Shown here in pieces: positions 34,850 to 46,325 of a stretch of DNA of 64,000 nucleotides. The DNA is taken from contig JAIGNY010001844.1 of the NCBI GenBank assembly GCA_020152595.1, positions 1 to 64,000 on the forward strand, in the 5' to 3' direction. The DNA comes from Chiridota heheva (lineage: Eukaryota; Echinodermata; Holothuroidea; Apodida; Chiridotidae). The notes under the pieces are model-generated. The model did not search any database, was not told the DNA's origin, and worked only from the letters and a program-made list of their open reading frames with translations. The translations under genes and the position numbers were made by a program. The first letter of the stretch is position 1. Every line of letters starts with the position of its first letter.

Positions 34850-35144
34850 GCAGGCAGATAATTTCTGATCCAAATTAGGAATCTGTTACTTTGCTCACAA
34901 ATATTGGGCTATTGCAGTTTGTGAATAACGATGAAATGGTAGCTTACATCCTGTACCTTGATATTAAGGAGGCTAACAAATTGAAATAATTGGCAAAGAT
35001 GGTGGAGTTAAAATATTTTAAAATGTGTGAAAGTTTGAAACTATGCAGTCCTTCATGTACTGTACTTCCCAAAAGCTGTTGAGTTTGTCAGCTTTCATGC
35101 ATTTAACAGTAACTACAGTAGTAAGATACTGCATCAAAAGGTGT
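34850..35144. other. unannotated spacer
   Basis: Nothing recognised before the diverged duplication that starts near 35145. Confidence 0.4.
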
Positions 35145-35800
35145 TAATATTTTTCAAAAAGAATACGAATCTCTTTGATTGGATTTCTTTGATTACTTAA
35201 AAAGAGCAATAACGTAGAAAGGGAACAAACTGAAACGGTGTAATCACAGCATACATGTATGTGCGTCATCACAGAGCTTCATACTTTGATGTGATTGAAA
35301 AGTTTTTAATCAGCTGCTAGGTTATATCTAGTTATAACTATTCAAGGTATATGTTGCTGATCAATTAGGTATTATTTTTAGCTTCCATTGCATTATATCA
35401 TTATTCCTATATTCAGAAGTACTTGCACAGCATATTAGTTGTGGCGCTTTATCATCATTAGCATTATCCTTGCCAGACTTATTTTCAGAAAAATTAAATT
35501 CGAGCTTTATAATGAATATCTTGAATTTCTTCAAATAACTTTAGAGCAATTATGTAGAAGGGACAAAATCTGAATGAGGGAATTCCCAGCATATGTGCGT
35601 CATCACCAAGCTTCATACTTTGGTATGATTAAAAAGTCCTTAATTAGCTGCTAGGTTTTTTCTAGTTTAAGTTATTTAAGGTACATGTATATAAAAAAAA
35701 TTATCAATTGGGTATAATTTCTAGCTTCCAATGTATTATATCATTTTTTTTTTATTCAGAAGTATTTACAGAGTGTCTACCAAGCGTGTCAGTTGTGGTG
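35145..35800. repeat. diverged ~330-bp tandem duplication containing the minisatellite precursor
   Basis: Copy a (about 35145-35470) and copy b (about 35475-35800) share agcaat.a.gtagaa, tgtgcgtcatcac, agcttcatacttt and cagctgctaggtt, then tagcttcca.tg.attatatc and attcagaagta. At the end of copy a stands one degenerate single unit (gcacagcatattagttgtgg then cgctttatcatcatt) at the position where copy b enters the 51/53-bp array. Confidence 0.8.
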
Positions 35801-37312
35801 CTTTTATCATCATTAACATTTACAGAGTGTCTACCAAGCATGTCAGTTGTGGTGCTTTATCATCATGAACATTTACAGTGTCTACCAAGCATGTCAGTTG
35901 TGGTGCTTTATCATTATGAACATTTACAGAGTGTCTACCAAGCATGTCAGTTGTGGTGATTCATCATCATGAACATTTACAGAGTGTCTACCAAGCATGT
36001 CAGTTGTGGTGCTTTATCATCATAAACATTTACAATGTCTACAAAGCATGTCAGTTGTGGTGCTTTATCATCATAATATTTACAGTGTCTACCAAGCATG
36101 TCAGTTGTGGTGCTTTATCATCATGAACATTTACAGAGTGTCTACCAAGCATGTCAGTTGTGGTGCTTTATCATCATGAACATTTACAGAGTGTCTACCA
36201 AGCATGTCAGTTGTGGTGCTTTATCATCATGAACATTTACAGTGTCTACCAAGCATGTCAGTTGTGGTGCTTTATCATCATGAACATTTACATTTACAGC
36301 ATGTCAGTTGTGGTGCTTCATCATCATGAACAGCAGTGTCTACCTAGCATGTCAGTTGTGGTGCTTTATCATCATGAACATTTACAGTGTCTACCAAGCA
36401 TGTCACTTGTGGTGCTTTATCATCATGAACATTTACAGTGTCTACCAAGCATGTCACTTGTGGTGCTTTATCATCATGAACATTTACAGAGTGTCTACCA
36501 AGCATGTCAGTTGTGGTGATTCATCATCATGAACATTTACAGTGTCTACCAAGCATGTCAGTTGTGGTGCTTTATCATCATGAACATTTACAGAGTGTCT
36601 ACCAAGCATGTCAGTTGTGGTGCTTTATCATCATGAACATTTACAGAGTGTCTACCAAGCATGTCAGTTGTGGTGATTCATCATCATGAACATTTACAGT
36701 GTCTACCAAGCATGTCAGTTGTGGTGCTTTATCATCATGAACATTTACAGAGTGTCTACCAAGCATGTCAGTTGTGGTGCTTTATCATCATGAACATTTA
36801 CAGAGTTTCTACCAAGCATGTTGTGGTGCTTTATCATCATGAACATTTCAGTGTTGCATGTCACTTGTGGTGCTTTATCATCATGAACATTTACAGAGTG
36901 TCTACCAAGCATGTCAGTTGTGGTGATTCATCATCATGAACATTTACAGAGTTTCTACTAAGCATGTCAGTTGTGGTGCTTTATCATCATGAACATTAAC
37001 AGAGTGTCTACCAAGCATGTCAGTTGTGGTGCTTTATCATCATAACCATTTACAGAGTGTCTACCAAGCATGTCAGTTGTGGTCCTTTATCATCATAACC
37101 ATTTACAGAGTTTCTACCAAGCATGTCAGTTGTGGTGCTTTATCATCATGAACATTAACAGAGTGTCTACCAAGCATGTCAGTTGTGGTGCTTTATCATC
37201 ATAAACATTTTGTCTACCAAGCATGTCAGTTGTGGTGCTTTATCATCATAACCATTTACAGAGTTTCTACCAAGCATGTCAGTTGTGGTGCTTTATCATC
37301 ATAAACATTTTC
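35764..37312. repeat. 51/53-bp minisatellite
   Basis: About 29 copies of gaacatttacagagtgtcta then ccaagcatgtcagttgtggt then gctttatcatcat, alternating with a form lacking two bases (acagtgtc instead of acagagtgtc). Some units are shortened (36290-36345, 36815-36860). The array is followed by cattttcagaaaaaaagaat, which matches the sequence after copy a of the flanking duplication. Confidence 0.97.
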
Positions 37313-38150
37313 AGAAAAAAAGAATTCCTACTTTTTAATAAACATCTTGACAGAAAATACTAGCCAAAATATATTCAAATTTATGCAAAATAGAAATGCA
37401 TAAACATTTCTTACTTAATATAAAAACAATCTCCTTGCAGACAATGAAAACAATCTCCTTGGAGACAAGCCAAAATATATTCAAATTGATGAAAAATAGA
37501 AATACATCAACCTTTCTAACTAAATATAAAAAGAATCTCCTTGCAGACCATGAAAACAATACCCTTGGAGACAAGCCAAAATATATTAAATTCATTTAAA
37601 ATGTAAATACATAAACCTAAAATTACTAAGTATGAAAACAATCCCCTGGAGACAAGGCAAAATATATATTCAAATCCATGTAAAATAGAAATACAGAAAC
37701 CTTTCTTACTAAATATAAAATCAATTCCCTTCGAGACCATGAAAACAATCTCTTTGGAGACCAGCCAAAATATATTCAAATTCATGTAAAATAGAAATAC
37801 ATACACCTTTCTTACTAAATATAAAATCAATTCCCTTTGAAACCATGAAAACAATCTCTTTGGAGACTAGTCAAAATATATTCAAATTTATGTAAAATAG
37901 AAATACATAAACCTTTCTTACTAAATATAAAAATAACAATCCTCTTGGAGACAATATATTCAAATTCATGTAAAATAGAAATACACAAACCTTAAATTAT
38001 CAACCATGAAAACAATACCCTTTGGAGACAAGCCAAAATATATTCAATGTTTATGTAAAACAAAAATACATAAAACTTTCTTACTAAATATAAAAAAATC
38101 CTCTTGAGACAAGCCATAATATATTCAATTTTATTTAAAATAACAATTTC
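37313..38150. repeat. ~105-120-bp tandem repeat, AT-rich
   Basis: About seven diverged units containing caaaatatattcaaatt, then gtaaaatagaaatacataaa, cctttcttactaaatataaa and acaatctccttggagacaag. Units vary by indels. Minus-strand open frames across it repeat FCISILHGFEYI-like sentences and are repeat by-products. Confidence 0.88.
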
Positions 38151-39103
38151 CTTGCAGATGAGTTAAAACGCTGTCAAATTTATGTAAAATAAAAAGATAA
38201 ACCGTACCTTACATCATATTTGTTTTAAATGCATATCTTATTTCAACTTTACTTCATACATACCTGGCCTGCAGTAGTAACTGTATATACTGAGGTTGTA
38301 TGAGCAGTGCAGTACATTATGTTTATACAGATTCTGATCATCTACCTCAGGTTTATCACCTTGACCTTGGAAGGAAATGGCAGATACTTGAAAGAACATA
38401 ATTATTCTGCCATCAATGATTGTTATCTAAAGGAGACATCTGTGGGGGCAGCACCCACTGTACAGTGTGGGGGCAGCACCCACTGAACAGTGTGGGTGAA
38501 ATGTTTGCATCTGAGCAAAAGGTTATCTCCTGTATCTCCTTTTAAAAAATAAAAGATTATCTTGATTACATTCTAGTTTGACTTACAGTAGAAGAGGTCA
38601 TGAGGGCACTTTTGAACTAAGAATGCTGTTTTGTTTTACCTTTGCACTGTCTGAAAAGGGACAGACCAAGGCATAGTAAGTGGATGCAGGAGGGCAAAGT
38701 ACCCCTGAGATAATTTCACCTTCCCAAATCTTTCAATCCTGTCTGGAAGTAGTAGACATGTAGAATTATAAATGAAGATGCTAAATTGAAGGAAAATTTG
38801 TGGACCTAAAACGTTTTCAAACTCCACAAGGTGACCTGGCCTTCAATCAGTTTCATTCTGACATGAGTTAAGACAGGGAGCTGCTATTCTGCCTGGTCAA
38901 GACGTCTTGAAACAGAGCAAAATGTACATTCAGAGCAGAGTATTATAGCAGGATTTCATGTCAGAATGCCAATGTGTCTTACTTACAATGATTACAAAAA
39001 GAAAGAAATGCCTTTAAAGTTCATTTAATCTTTGTCTTTGCAAAACTAAGGTAATGTACTGTACAAGGAAAACTGCAGCATATATGGAGTGGATCAACAA
39101 AGT
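38151..39103. other. unannotated stretch with a short direct repeat
   Basis: A 28-bp unit (tgtgggggcagcacccactg then tacag) is present twice at 38440-38495. No gene recognised. Confidence 0.4.
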
Positions 39104-39343
39104 TTAACTAATGGGATTAATTAAATAATCCTTGGGAGGCTCAGTTGTCAGAATGGCAGAAAGCATGACTGATATAAATGACCTTCCAGACAGGGTCTCA
39201 TGAGATCCATCATCCAAGTTAGTAAATTTTCCAATTAATGTATTCAGAGAATGTATGATTAGGTTGATTGCCAGGAGTGGTAGAATGAGGCTTCCAGCTA
39301 TCGCCACAAATCGTTTTAGAAATTCCTTTGTGCCAAAAGCCAT
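39104..39343 (-). CDS. possible small single-pass membrane protein (79 aa)
   Basis: Unrecognised. The frame starts at an ATG with G at -3 and G at +4, has an in-frame TGA three codons upstream, and ends at TAA with an attaaa-type hexamer about 80 bases downstream. The product has a basic start (MAFGTKEFLKRF), one strong hydrophobic helix (about residues 12-33: VAIAGSLILPLLAINLIIHS), a polar middle (NLDDGSHETLSGR) and a weakly hydrophobic SFISVMLSAIL near the end. Size and shape would suit a small mitochondrial or ER membrane protein, but that is inference only. Unlike most open frames here it is not made of repeats. It could still be chance, or an exon of something larger. Confidence 0.3.
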   Translation of the reverse strand: MAFGTKEFLKRFVAIAGSLILPLLAINLIIHSLNTLIGKFTNLDDGSHETLSGRSFISVMLSAILTTEPPKDYLINPIS

Positions 39344-39360
39344 TTCCTTTCATAATGCCA

Positions 39361-39573
39361 ACCACTCCAGATAGTCCATGTGCATTATTTCATATGCATT
39401 TTTCTATTTTATTATTTTCATCATTGTATATATTTACTATTTTATCTTTTAAATGTTTTTAGCTTTTTACTCATTTCATTTTATGTATCATGATTGTATC
39501 TTGCGAGCTGAAATTGCCCAGTTTCTGGTGCTTAATAAAGTTGATTGTATTGTATTGTATTGTATTGAATATA
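39361..39573 (+). mobile_element. 3' tail of a non-LTR retrotransposon
   Basis: An AT-rich 3' UTR-like segment ends cttgcgagctgaaattgccc then agtttctggtgcttaataaa then gttg and a short terminal microsatellite (attgt)4. An AATAAA close to a simple tandem tail is characteristic of CR1/L2/Jockey-type LINE 3' ends, which are usually the only part retained. No coding part is present. Confidence 0.55.
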
Positions 39574-40212
39574 CCGGACAGTGAGCAACACTCAATAAAA
39601 ACAATGAAAAAAATTCCTTCATATTTTTAAATGAATTATTTTGTGTACTTCTTGAATTTGATTCCATGCTTTCCCTTTGCCATTTGAGATATCAATCCCA
39701 TCTGTGTGTATATCAAATACAGTAATATTTACACATGTCTGCAAAAAATGTTACAACTATAGCCATCATGGGAAGTCAAAAACAATTACCAGCTTAAGCT
39801 TACTAACGTACATGACCCTGTCAGATATGGTCTAACCCCATACTGCTTCACCAATTGTTCTGACAAGCGCTGCAGTTTTATATATTTAAACTGTTATTTT
39901 CATTCAATGTTTCAAAAAAGAACATTTTTAGTTTTTTAATAAAAACTCCAAAACTTAAAAGAAATGGTATAATTTACAAATCAACTTCTAAATAATGAAT
40001 GAAAATATTATTTATTTTTATGCAAATATTTTTATCTTCTGTGCATTCACCTTTCATAATAATATTCAGATTATTGACAAACAGAACATTTGCATTTTCA
40101 AAATTAAAATAACGTTTTGGTTTTCCAAGATTTAATTTAGGCCTTCATGGGAAAAGACAGCTGCATTTAATAACCCTAAATAAAACTAGGGCACAGGTAA
40201 TGGCAGTTGTAG
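39574..40212. other. unannotated stretch
   Basis: AT-rich, nothing recognised. Confidence 0.4.
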
Positions 40213-40582
40213 TCAACCTTACTCTACCATGCGGCGATTTTATTGCTGCTTTGGGTGCCCCTATCTTTGACTCCGCCTCCCAGGCCCATTTAAAAAAAAA
40301 GGGCTGTTAGTGTACGGGCTAATCAACCCACGACAAGTGTGCCAACTCGCAAAATACAAGCAGCATGGTCCTGGTGGGCGGCCCACCGGGTCACTGAAGT
40401 GGAACAAGCCCAGCTTTGCTGCTTGGAAGTCAGAGGACCCTTTAATAAATAGCCTGTACTTAACCCTTAATCTACTACATGGCAATATTATCGCCATTTT
40501 GGCAATAATATAATTTTATCGCCAAATAAGACTCCGCCTGGGAGGCGCATTTTCAAAAAAGTGCTGGTAGAGTAGGAGTTAA
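40213..40582. mobile_element. composite MITE-spacer-MITE element, copy 2
   Basis: Same plan and orientation as 34494-34849: left MITE 40213-40322, spacer 40323-40459 (137 bp, starting tcaacccacgacaagtg with ggtgggcggcccaccgggtc), right MITE 40460-40582. The MITE ends are more eroded (gtgtacgggctaa, gtaggagttaa) and the right MITE contains a small internal duplication of ttatcgcca. Confidence 0.87.
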
Positions 40583-42784
40583 AAGGTCTGATGACATGTA
40601 GTAATTTTGGTACCCATACAGTGATGTATTTTTTTGGAACAATTTTTCTAATATATTAACTTGATTAGATTCATGACCCAAAGTCATCAGACCGCATACA
40701 GTAGTAACCGCGCGCCACTGGAGTAAAAACAAAGCAATCAACTGTGTTTGTTTACATATCATATGCAATACCTAGCATTACCCCGAATTTCAACCACTCA
40801 ATGGCACAAATTTGCCTTTTAAACAACGAATGATGTTCGGTTCGGGATATGTGGCGTAAAGTGTGGCGTATGTGTCAGCATAAATGGATATGTGGCGTCG
40901 CTTTGTTGAGTTTTTTAGTAAAATTATCAAACTGTTTTTGATGAATTTGAAATTTCCGCGACTGACCTGAATTTCAACCACGGTGTGTTAAACATGCCGA
41001 CGAAGCAGGTGTACCAGTAAAACGTACAATGTCCAATCATCCGTAGAAATCAATATAAACTTCAATTATTGTTATTCTTAATTGCACAATCAACTAACAA
41101 GCATCTAATTAGTGAAAATGGAGTTTAGCTAACAATTTGCAATCATAAATATTTTGTCTGACTTTGCATACAACATGCAAACACATACGGACTTGCCATT
41201 CACTAACGTGCAAAGCTTTGTTTTCACTCAAATAAATAAATTCTTCTCCAGGAGTGACATGGTACCAACCAAGTGAATATGCTGGTCGAAAAATCTCTCA
41301 ATCTTTCACAATCTTCTAAAAACAACTTCCAACCGCTTATATTAAATGACTGAATATATCCTTTTTTAATTTCTTTTATTTGAATTTTGTGAGATGTCGA
41401 CAGACGAAATATGAATCAACAACATTAATCTTGTACTGTATGCAGCAGTAGTACAGTGCGCGCACATATGCATACAGACAGTCAGTGACTTACACCAAAC
41501 ATACACACACTGTGCGATACATGCTGAGTCCAAATTTGAATCTCATTCCCGATAATTTACAGGAATAAACTGGTTTTCATCATACCGTACTCTTCAACAA
41601 ATGTTCTGTGTCTGAGGTATTTGAATGTGAAAATGTGGTAATTTTCAACTCCTGAGATATTATAGCATTCTGCAAGCTCTTCATTTATAGACCTAAAACA
41701 CTGAGTGGTAAAACCATTTTCTGATGTGTTTTCCTTCTATTATGGGGAACTAAAATCCCAGTAGGGTTGATAAGATAAACTTCCGTAACTCATGCTATTT
41801 TAATCATTCTGCTTGGTACTTCTGCGCTACAAACCTGTCAATGTCACAGATTTGATCACAGCTGATGCTGTTTATGCATGGATCACAATTGAGATAAAAG
41901 TTTCCCCAAATTTCACCCTTTTTGGTTTAAAATCTTGGAGGAAGGAGGGTCTTCATGTGTTCAGTTTGTGCCAAACATCTATTTTCAGCAAACTTGTTGC
42001 TGGATGTCATCATCAGTCCTTTAAATCACAAAGCAAAATTTGCAAAAGTGAAGGATTAAAGTTAGATTTTTAAAGATCTCTGAATTCATAGACTGTTACT
42101 GTGAGTATGAACAGGCAGAAACAATGTCACCAAAAAAGATTTCAAAGTCTAGATAAAAAATCAAACAAGAAAAAATTTCCTAAATGCAATCAATTGAAGG
42201 ATGGACACTTTACAGCCTGTTGATTTTAAGTTTTTACAAACAGGCACATCTCTCATTCTTTCATTCGTAAAAAAAAGTTGCTTTACTGAAGAAATTCAGT
42301 AGCTATAGTTTATTCTTTCAGCCTATAATCCTGCAAACTAGAAAATAAGATTCCTCAATCCTGTCATATTAAAACGTACAATAAAAGTATGAATACAGCT
42401 CTGAGCTGTTCAATTGAGCAAATTTTCATACAAATGTTAACCGTGACGTATGGCACTTTAAAGTCTTAATTATATATTCGATTTCTTGAAGTTTAGTTCA
42501 AAAACTTTCAAAATTGAAAAAAATCTATGGGAATATTCCTATAAATGACATCTGCTTTAACAAGCACTTAACAACCAAATTCCTGACAGCATAGCATCAC
42601 AAAACTAATTAAATAGTAAAACTTCTGAAATTTGAGATTTAATAGCATCAATGTGTTAACAGTTCTAATTAGAATGCCATCAACCAGCAAAGGTAATGTA
42701 AATGATGTTTTATTTGTCTGGCTGTATTTAACTTTGAGTTGTACCTTCAGGCAAAGACATGACTATAGGTAGCACATAACTAAT
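40583..42784. other. long unannotated AT-rich stretch
   Basis: A patch with repeated tgtggcgta/tgtggcgtc lies at 40850-40900. The plus-strand open frame at 41813-42073 has no recognisable family or context. No gene is called. Confidence 0.4.
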
Positions 42785-43233
42785 TAGGTATTACTACGCC
42801 AGCCCAACATGAGAACCGTCAGAGAAAAGGCTCAAATAAATATTTTGAGAGGTCCTATTTCATCGGACAGGAAGCTGAGAAGTTAAAAATTTCAGGAATG
42901 GTAGAAAAGGATAGGTCTTGACTATGCATATTCAAACTTGACGAGATTTGTTTCAGTAAAAGTTTTATAAGAACTATCTTACCATGAACCCATACCAAAA
43001 TTTGGGTGATTTGGTGAGGGTGTATAACACCTCTTCTTAAATTCAGCCTAAAAAAAGAAGGCCAAAACCCTCGTAGCCCCTATTAAAAGTACCCTCATCC
43101 GAGAGATATTAGATTGCACTTTTGGGAAAACATCACAAAAGATCCTAAATCTATAACATTCTGGTACAAAAAGGACCCGAACTTGACTCTTTCATCATAG
43201 GCTTTTAAGGGGCAAATAATTAGTTCTGTGCTA
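42785..43233. repeat. dispersed ~440-bp repeat, copy 2
   Basis: Collinear with 16658-17115. The homologous open frame is interrupted here by a stop and by several one- or two-base indels (near 43035, 43060 and 43080). Similarity begins near ggtattactacgccagccca and ends at gggcaaataattagttc. Confidence 0.8.
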
Positions 43234-43754
43234 CCAGAAAGAAAGCTGAACTGCTGAGTCGTGCATTTTAAATGAGAAAGTTGAAGGTACACTGATACAT
43301 AAGATTTAGCCAAGCAACATATAGCATTCAAATTTTAAAGAGAGAGAAATGGGAAGAAGAGGACGTTAAATGTACAAAATGGTTAAAGGAGTCCTGAAAA
43401 GAAGTTCCTGCACGTAATATTCACTTACTGTAGGTTTATGGACAGGTAGAAACTTGACCAAAAATATGTTCCTTTTAATATTCTGAACATTTCATTAACA
43501 TATATCTAGCAAAAATTTGCATTGAAGTAAGATATTTGCAAAAAAGTGAAAAAATAAGCCCCAAGAAATGGCTGGACTTTCACTATTAAAAAAGGAGTGT
43601 GACGCAAGAATAAGGACACAGCTTTTACAATGCATAACTTTCACTGTAATGTGTCACTCTGTCAGACAAAATGTAATGGCTGTTAGGCTACATCAAAACA
43701 TTAGTTTCATTGCATCAGACATTAAAATACTGCTTAAACTTTAATTTGCTAACT
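43234..43754. other. unannotated stretch
   Basis: Nothing recognised. Confidence 0.4.
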
Positions 43755-44185
43755 ACAGTTTTGTTTTTTTGTTTGATGAGGTTTAACAGCACCATGACAG
43801 TCACGAGCCAAACGTGCCAAAGGGTGTTAAATAATTAAAGGTGCACAGGTGAGGAAAGAGATGATTGGAAAGGAGGAAAGGACGGAGAGAAGTGAAAATG
43901 TTAGAAGAAATAAGTTGTAGAAGAAAAGGTGGTAAGAAGGAGAGAGAGGAAGAGGGATGTGAGATTGGAGAGGGTGGGGGTGTGGGAGAGATTAAATCAA
44001 GTGGTAAAGGTTGCTGTTGCAGAGGAAGGTAATAATGTTGGAGGGGATTGTTCTTGAAGAAGTCAGAAATAGTGGTGGCAGGGATAGGAAAGATCTGGAG
44101 TTGGCGTTAATCGGACAGGTTAAGAGGATATGATTGATCAAGAGATCAGTATTGCAAGTGGGGCAACTACGAATGTTCTTATAAA
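43755..44185 (-). mobile_element. 5'-truncated RNase H-type LINE tail
   Basis: On the minus strand it begins with a CPTCNTDLLINHILLTCP stretch, the C-terminal H/C-rich motif that follows RNase H in I/Jockey-group LINEs. It continues through a serine/proline/leucine-rich tail and ends in ctgtcatggtgctgttaaac then ctcatcaaacaaaaaaacaa. The same tail occurs at 53229-53330 and 22691-22845. Confidence 0.75.
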
Positions 44186-45782
44186 TTATCGTGTGATATT
44201 TTCTTGTAGATAAATTTTCTTGTAGATAAAGAGAAATATCAGTTCCTGTATTTCTTTATGATTGATTGGCCAACTCCACTCGTTACATTAGGCTGTACGT
44301 ATTACTGTATGGTTCACTGTAACTTTCACATAACGTTAGTGTTATGTATACAACCATTTTTGGAACAAAATTAAGAATTCGCATATGGCTGTACAAAAAT
44401 GGTACAGATAAAAGTAATTAAAAAAATGTTGGCATCATTTATTGAGTGAGTAAACGATTGGGGAAAGGGCAAAAGAAAAGTTAACAGAGAATTACTACAG
44501 GTTATTGTACCATTGTATCATTCAATCGGAGTGGATCACGTGATGTAATGTCCTACCATTATGTCACAAACAAAAATACGTAATGAGCATACATACGCTT
44601 GGAGACTTAAAAAAGCCTGATTTTCTATATTTTGGGATTAATTTTGTAAGAAAGTGTTTGTGATGAGTTTATGAAGGGCATTTGTATCAATTCATGCAAA
44701 GTATCTGTCCATATACCTTTAATGCAGTAAATGATTTTTGTCTTCTAGGTTTCTTTGAGGTTAAAAGGGTACATATTCCCGCCTTATCTGGGTCATTGAC
44801 TTTAAAATGAAGAGCACACATAAACTAAAATTAACTTATACAAATACTTTTCCAATACTTCCTTTCTTTTGGGAAAAACGTCCTCATTTCATATTCAATT
44901 TAAAAACAAAACCAACAAATATTACTAAAAATCATACTAATCATTTTCTTAACCATAGTAATATAACATAAGTAATATACTAATACAAAGTTTTGTTAAA
45001 ACACACATGGATGGACAAATTAAACATTGAAACATTTAGATTGTTCTTTATCAATATCCATAACACACAATTAACTGTTATAGTACAACAAAATATTACA
45101 AAACTTACAGTATCTCTTTTAAATTATTATAAATCTTTGTTCTGTTTTGTTTTTTAAATACTACAAATTTTATGGAACTGAAAATTCAGTTGCTAAAACA
45201 TGGCAAAATTTTAAGGATCATTAATTACAAGAACTTTTCACCCTATCCACATATCAAACATACAGTATTCATAAAATAATTATTAAATCAACATGATAGG
45301 CAAGCATTGCACACAAAAATGTACTTGCCATTCTGCACTGGTTTGCATCTTCCATGTTGGTAATTCCAGAATTAAAGTCACTGTTGTCTGTAGAACCTAT
45401 TTGCTCTCATCCTCAGAATGATAAGTACTACACTTCTAAAATGGCCTCAAAGGGGATTTAAAATACTGTATGTTGAGTACAAGTTACTGAATGATTCACT
45501 TTAGATGGTACATGTACCTCCCTAGAAGAACAGATCAATAAGTTTTATACCTACTAGTTTACGAGTACAAAACACTTTGTTTACAAAGCAACACAAGTTT
45601 GATAACCTTATGAATGATTTAACCCCTGAATAGGTTTGGATCCTGGAACTTACTATAGGTACATGTAAAGCAGTCAGTTCCATGGAAAAAGTATTCAAAC
45701 AAACACATTGCATAGGATACTGGTTAATCAGAGCACCTACAGTACACAAAAGAGCATCAAATAAGCTTAACATCAAATTAAA
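44186..45782. other. long unannotated AT-rich stretch
   Basis: There is a short direct repeat attttcttgtagataaa (44202-44235). Nothing else supportable. Confidence 0.4.
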
Positions 45783-46325
45783 CTAGTCCTGTCATGACAT
45801 GTTGATTATCGCGATATCTCTTTTCCCACGACATGAAATGCCTCTCACGACATATCACGATACCAAAAACTAATACTCAACTAAAGAAATTTTTGTGCAA
45901 CTAGGCTAAGCTACTTCGTACGTTACAATTCTAAAAGTCAAGTTTAGGCCATTAAAAATGTTCAAAAATAGCGTGAAACCTAAACAAAAACTAATTAAAA
46001 ATCGTGCTCCGTAATTCCACTGACACGTTCCATGTAAGTTGGTAAAAAGAAAAAGAATTGGCCCAGAACATGCCTCTTACTTCGATGATTCATGGTCACG
46101 TTGACTGATTTACCAAACACGTGCGTGATGTGTGATAAACATAATAGTCATGCTATCATGTTGTCTACTAAATCTGCAAATCATTTTTTTTTTCTTGCGT
46201 TCATCATAAAAGAAGTAACATTAGTGATGCAATGTGTCTTAAGTCAGTTTTCTTGAAAAGTATCGCGATATACCAATATATCGCGATATTTTGATCCACG
46301 ATAATCGATACGTAATAGAGTTATG
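45783..46325. mobile_element. probable hAT-like element with TATCGCGATA-rich ends
   Basis: The left end contains gattatcgcgatatc and the right end, as reverse complement, tcgattatcgtgg...tatcgcgata. Sub-terminal copies of tatcgcgata, (catat)cacgata and ccacgata cluster at both ends. Such ends are known from hAT transposons. No clear 8-bp target duplication or transposase motif could be fixed, so the borders are approximate. Confidence 0.5.

Noticed and set aside
35708..36939. Repeated frames rich in SVVVLYHHEHLQ
   Set aside because: Direct translation of the 51/53-bp minisatellite.
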